Origin: UBA12567 sp964598425
GTDB lineage: Bacteria; Planctomycetota; Phycisphaerae; Phycisphaerales; SM1A02
Length of the DNA stretch: 64,000 bases
Direction: 5' to 3'
NCBI GenBank assembly: GCA_964598425.1
Contig: CAZRBV010000009.1
Coordinates: forward strand, 1-64,000
Shown: positions 61,906-64,000 of the stretch, in pieces
Layout: every line of letters starts with the position of its first letter
Position numbering within the stretch: position 1 is the first letter of the stretch
The notes under the pieces: model-generated
The model's database searches: none
Told to the model about the DNA's origin: nothing
The model's input: the letters and a program-made list of their open reading frames with translations, nothing else
Translations under genes and position numbers: made by a program

Positions 61906-62269
61906 GGCCCGACCACACCTCCGGGGCATCGTCAGTCCCTCCCCAGCCGAACGAAGTACCGCGTGGCGGTGGTTCACCACGCCATCGCCAGGAGCGAGGA
62001 CGCCCCGGCTCGATCGCTGGTATCCGATCATCGAGCGGCACCTGATCGATTCAGCGGGCAACGACGCGATGCTGGACGCCATTGTGGTGCTGGAAACACA
62101 CAACCTGCTGGGGTGGCACCGATCGCGGCTCGCATTGATGGCAAAGTGTGTTGCAGCGCTCCAGGCGGCGGGCGGAGATCATCTCGGCGCCGCCAGAGAT
62201 CTTCTTGCTTCCGCGCCGGAGGAGTTCGTGTTGCCAAAGCAGATCGAGCAAGGCACCATACGCAAATGA
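61817..62269 (+). CDS. Small membrane-anchored protein
   Basis: Protein of 150 aa with one membrane segment near the start (about 10-28: TGSAVLIGVIIAALM) and a mostly helical remainder containing RWYPIIERHL, VLETHNLLGWHRSRLALMAKC and a C-terminal LPKQIEQG. ATG 61817 has AGGAGG about 11 nt upstream, inside the previous gene, so the two overlap by 89 nt in different frames. Its stop overlaps the thioesterase start by 4 nt. Family not recognised. Confidence 0.6.
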   Translation: MSMRRWAWWTTGSAVLIGVIIAALMFPGYEARPHLRGIVSPSPAERSTAWRWFTTPSPGARTPRLDRWYPIIERHLIDSAGNDAMLDAIVVLETHNLLGWHRSRLALMAKCVAALQAAGGDHLGAARDLLASAPEEFVLPKQIEQGTIRK

Positions 62270-62694
62270 CGAATTCGCCTGAACGTCACGAACCGTCGGA
62301 TGCACATCTGGCGCTTCGCGTCCACATGATGCCCAAGGACACAAACGTACAAGGAACTGTGTTCGGTGGCGTCATTCTCTCGCTCATCGACCAGGCAGGC
62401 TTCTATGAGGCGAGGTTACATGGACTGCATCGGTGGGTCACCGTGTCCATGGACGCCATTGAATTCCACCACCCTGTCTGGCCGGGAGACGTCGTCAGCC
62501 TCTATACCAAGACGTGCCGGCTTGGCCGCACGAGTGTCTCGATCGCAGTCAGCGTCTTCGCAGAACGATTCGGCAGTGGGAAGACGATCAAAGTCACCGA
62601 GGCGAATCTGAGCATGGTCAGCGTCAATGCGAGCGGCACGCCCATTCCATTCTCGTCTCCTCCCTCGATCGAATCGCAGAGTGACCAGGCGTGA
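62266..62694 (+). CDS. Hotdog-fold acyl-CoA thioesterase (YciA-like)
   Basis: Cytoplasmic thioesterase of 142 aa predicted to hydrolyse acyl-CoA. The N-terminal MMPKDTNVQGTVFGGVIL leads into SLIDQAG, whose Asp is in the catalytic helix position of the YciA/BACH family. The second half has MDAIEFHHPVWPGDVV, the usual substrate-loop strand. ATG 62266 overlaps the upstream stop (ATGA) and its own stop overlaps purN (GTGA). Confidence 0.85.
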   Translation: MTNSPERHEPSDAHLALRVHMMPKDTNVQGTVFGGVILSLIDQAGFYEARLHGLHRWVTVSMDAIEFHHPVWPGDVVSLYTKTCRLGRTSVSIAVSVFAERFGSGKTIKVTEANLSMVSVNASGTPIPFSSPPSIESQSDQA

Positions 62695-63344
62695 GGGCTC
62701 CGCTCTCTCTGGCATGTCTGGCGAGCGGCGGCGGAAGGACCATTCTCAATCTGCTCAACGAGATTGAGGCTGGTCGGCTCCCGGCGCGGATCGACGTTGT
62801 GCTCACTTCGCGTCCCGGCACGCCAGCTGCCTCGCGGTGCCGTGACCGCGGGCTCGCGGTCGAGGAGCCACCGTGCGATGAGGAGGTGAACTCCTGGATG
62901 TTGAACCGTCTTGAGGCACACACGCCCGAACTCGTCTGCCTGTGCGGATTCCTTCGCCTCTTGCCGATACCTCCGTGGCTGATCGACCGCGTCATCAATA
63001 TCCACCCAGCCCTGCTCCCGAACTTTGGCGGGCAGGGCATGTACGGAATGGCCGTCCACGAAGCAGTGCTTCGATCGGGACGAACCGAAAGCGGCTGCAC
63101 GGTGCATCTGGTAGATGATGTCTATGACCATGGCGTCACGATTCTCCAACGTCGATGCCCCGTCCTGCCGGGCGACACCGCCGACTCGCTCGCAGCCCGC
63201 GTCTTCGAACAGGAGTGCCGCGCCTTCCCTGAAGCCATCAGGCTCATTTGGGAGCGGCGTGTCAGGAGAGCGAACGGCCCGGTTGAAGTCGCCGAGCCCG
63301 GGTCGTTCTGGCCAGACGCCATTGTGCGGCCAGCAAGAAGTTGA
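62691..63344 (+). CDS. purN: Phosphoribosylglycinamide formyltransferase
   Basis: Purine-synthesis enzyme of 217 aa that formylates GAR with 10-formyl-THF. The phosphate loop is LASGGGRTIL and the catalytic triad is Asn103 and His105 in NIHPALLPNF and Asp146 in VYDHG. ESGCTVHLV gives the usual THF-site strand. The GTG start overlaps the thioesterase stop by 4 nt (GTGA). No other purine gene is nearby, and the C-terminus is a little longer than in E. coli PurN. Confidence 0.88.
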   Translation: MRAPLSLACLASGGGRTILNLLNEIEAGRLPARIDVVLTSRPGTPAASRCRDRGLAVEEPPCDEEVNSWMLNRLEAHTPELVCLCGFLRLLPIPPWLIDRVINIHPALLPNFGGQGMYGMAVHEAVLRSGRTESGCTVHLVDDVYDHGVTILQRRCPVLPGDTADSLAARVFEQECRAFPEAIRLIWERRVRRANGPVEVAEPGSFWPDAIVRPARS

Positions 63345-63381
63345 GCACCTCGACCAGAGCCGCCTCGGAAGGCGGGCCGGG

Positions 63382-63387
63382 TACACT
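63382..63387 (+). promoter_or_regulatory. Candidate -10 box before the DUF502 gene
   Basis: TACACT ends 17 nt before ATG 63405, so the leader would be about 10 nt or less. An adjacent 6-bp hairpin (ccgcct/aggcgg) upstream may be the purN terminator. Confidence 0.35.
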
Positions 63388-63404
63388 GGTGATATCAACG
63401 CCCG

Positions 63405-64000
63405 ATGCTGAAACGACCATCATCTCGAGGTAACTTTCGCAGGTTTTTCTTGCGGGGACTGGCGGTGGTTCTTCCCGCCACATTGACGCTGTGGGTCCTG
63501 GTGCAAGCGTATCTGTGGGTCAATGACTCGATCGCAGCCCCTATCAACACCGGCGTTCAGTACCTCATCGCGCAGACGTTCGCAGCCTGGCCCGCCCTTC
63601 CCGAGTCATGGGGCATCGCGCCGAGCGCCGAAGATCTGAGAATGGCCCGAGAGGCACTTGGGTTGGCGGGTGACAACTCGACTTCAGATCCCACGATCAT
63701 CTACAACTATCAGGTCGGTGTGCTGCATTCCTGGTGGGAGAGCTACTGGCCCGTTCGAATGATCGGACTGCTGGTCGCGATTCTGGCGGTCTACCTCGCA
63801 GGCAGGCTGGTCGGCGGATGGGTCGGCCGCGCCGCCTACCGGTGGCTTGAGCGATTCATCAGCACGCTTCCGGTCATCAAGAAGATCTACAGCTGGATCA
63901 AGCAGATCGTCGACTTCCTGTTCTCGCAGCAAGACAAGGCCATGCAGTTTCGCCGCGTCGTCGCCGTCGAGTACCCTCGCCGTGGAATCTGGTCGGTTGG
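63405..64000 (+). CDS. DUF502 membrane protein, cut by window end
   Basis: The frame runs from ATG 63405 off the right edge (198 codons seen). A first membrane segment (about 14-38, FFLRGLAVVLPATLTLWVLV) and a second (about 125-150, MIGLLVAILAVYLAGRLVGGW) are followed by LPVIKKIYSWIKQIVDF and FRRVVAVEYPRRGIWSVG, a signature of the DUF502 family of inner-membrane proteins. An insertion of about 40 residues between the segments (GIAPSAEDLRMAREALGLAG) is longer than usual. Confidence 0.88.
   Translation, partial: MLKRPSSRGNFRRFFLRGLAVVLPATLTLWVLVQAYLWVNDSIAAPINTGVQYLIAQTFAAWPALPESWGIAPSAEDLRMAREALGLAGDNSTSDPTIIYNYQVGVLHSWWESYWPVRMIGLLVAILAVYLAGRLVGGWVGRAAYRWLERFISTLPVIKKIYSWIKQIVDFLFSQQDKAMQFRRVVAVEYPRRGIWSV

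Overview
The window looks like a chromosome segment of a planctomycete, most likely class Phycisphaerae. Six secreted or fragmentary genes end in dockerin-like calcium-binding doublets with a terminal W-G-x-C tail. The two proteases also carry six-cysteine repeats of the type CC....C.....C...YLGD..DC...PC and the NG.PDEC calcium repeat. These are hallmarks I associate with Phycisphaerae; no rRNA or other marker confirms the placement. The DNA is GC-rich, genes are tightly packed, GTG starts are common, and neighbours often overlap by 4 nt.

Region 1 (1-6150): a short A-B-B-A repeat, then two tandem paralogous secreted lysyl-endopeptidase-like serine proteases, closed by a hairpin terminator shared with the convergent 5-oxoprolinase gene. 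Region 2 (6181-23650): the fused 5-oxoprolinase, then a polysaccharide assembly locus. It holds two Wzy/WaaL-type membrane proteins, a Wzz-like chain-length protein, a GT4 glycosyltransferase, two sulfotransferases, a Wzx-like flippase and a WcaJ/WbaP-type initiating transferase. An FG-GAP secreted protein and an unknown exported protein lie inside it. Together they suggest a sulfated exopolysaccharide or O-antigen.

Region 3 (23700-33850): an accessory stretch. It has an AsmA-like anchored protein, a secreted repeat protein broken by an in-frame TAG, tRNA-Asp followed by two identical 160-bp tandem units that each end in a copy of the tRNA 3' end, two dockerin-tailed genes truncated head-to-head at one junction, a GH16-type glycosidase, an unknown glycosidase-like protein and gamma-glutamyltransferase.

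Region 4 (34137-41901, minus strand): a cell-shape and wall group. Two uncharacterised membrane proteins (one a 59-aa ORF) precede mreB, mreC, mreD, an alternative GlmU-type enzyme and polA. Region 5 (42056-48668, minus strand): pgk, a TlpA-like thioredoxin, rpe, accD, lnt and a HEAT-repeat lipoprotein. Region 6 (48748-64000, mostly plus strand): miaA, topA, ispG, a pseudopilin, a convergent ExbB-like/TraB-like pair, ispA, dxs, a squalene-cyclase-repeat/DUF4159-like protein, a small membrane protein, a hotdog thioesterase, purN and a DUF502 protein cut by the window end. ispG, ispA and dxs together cover parts of isoprenoid synthesis by the MEP route.
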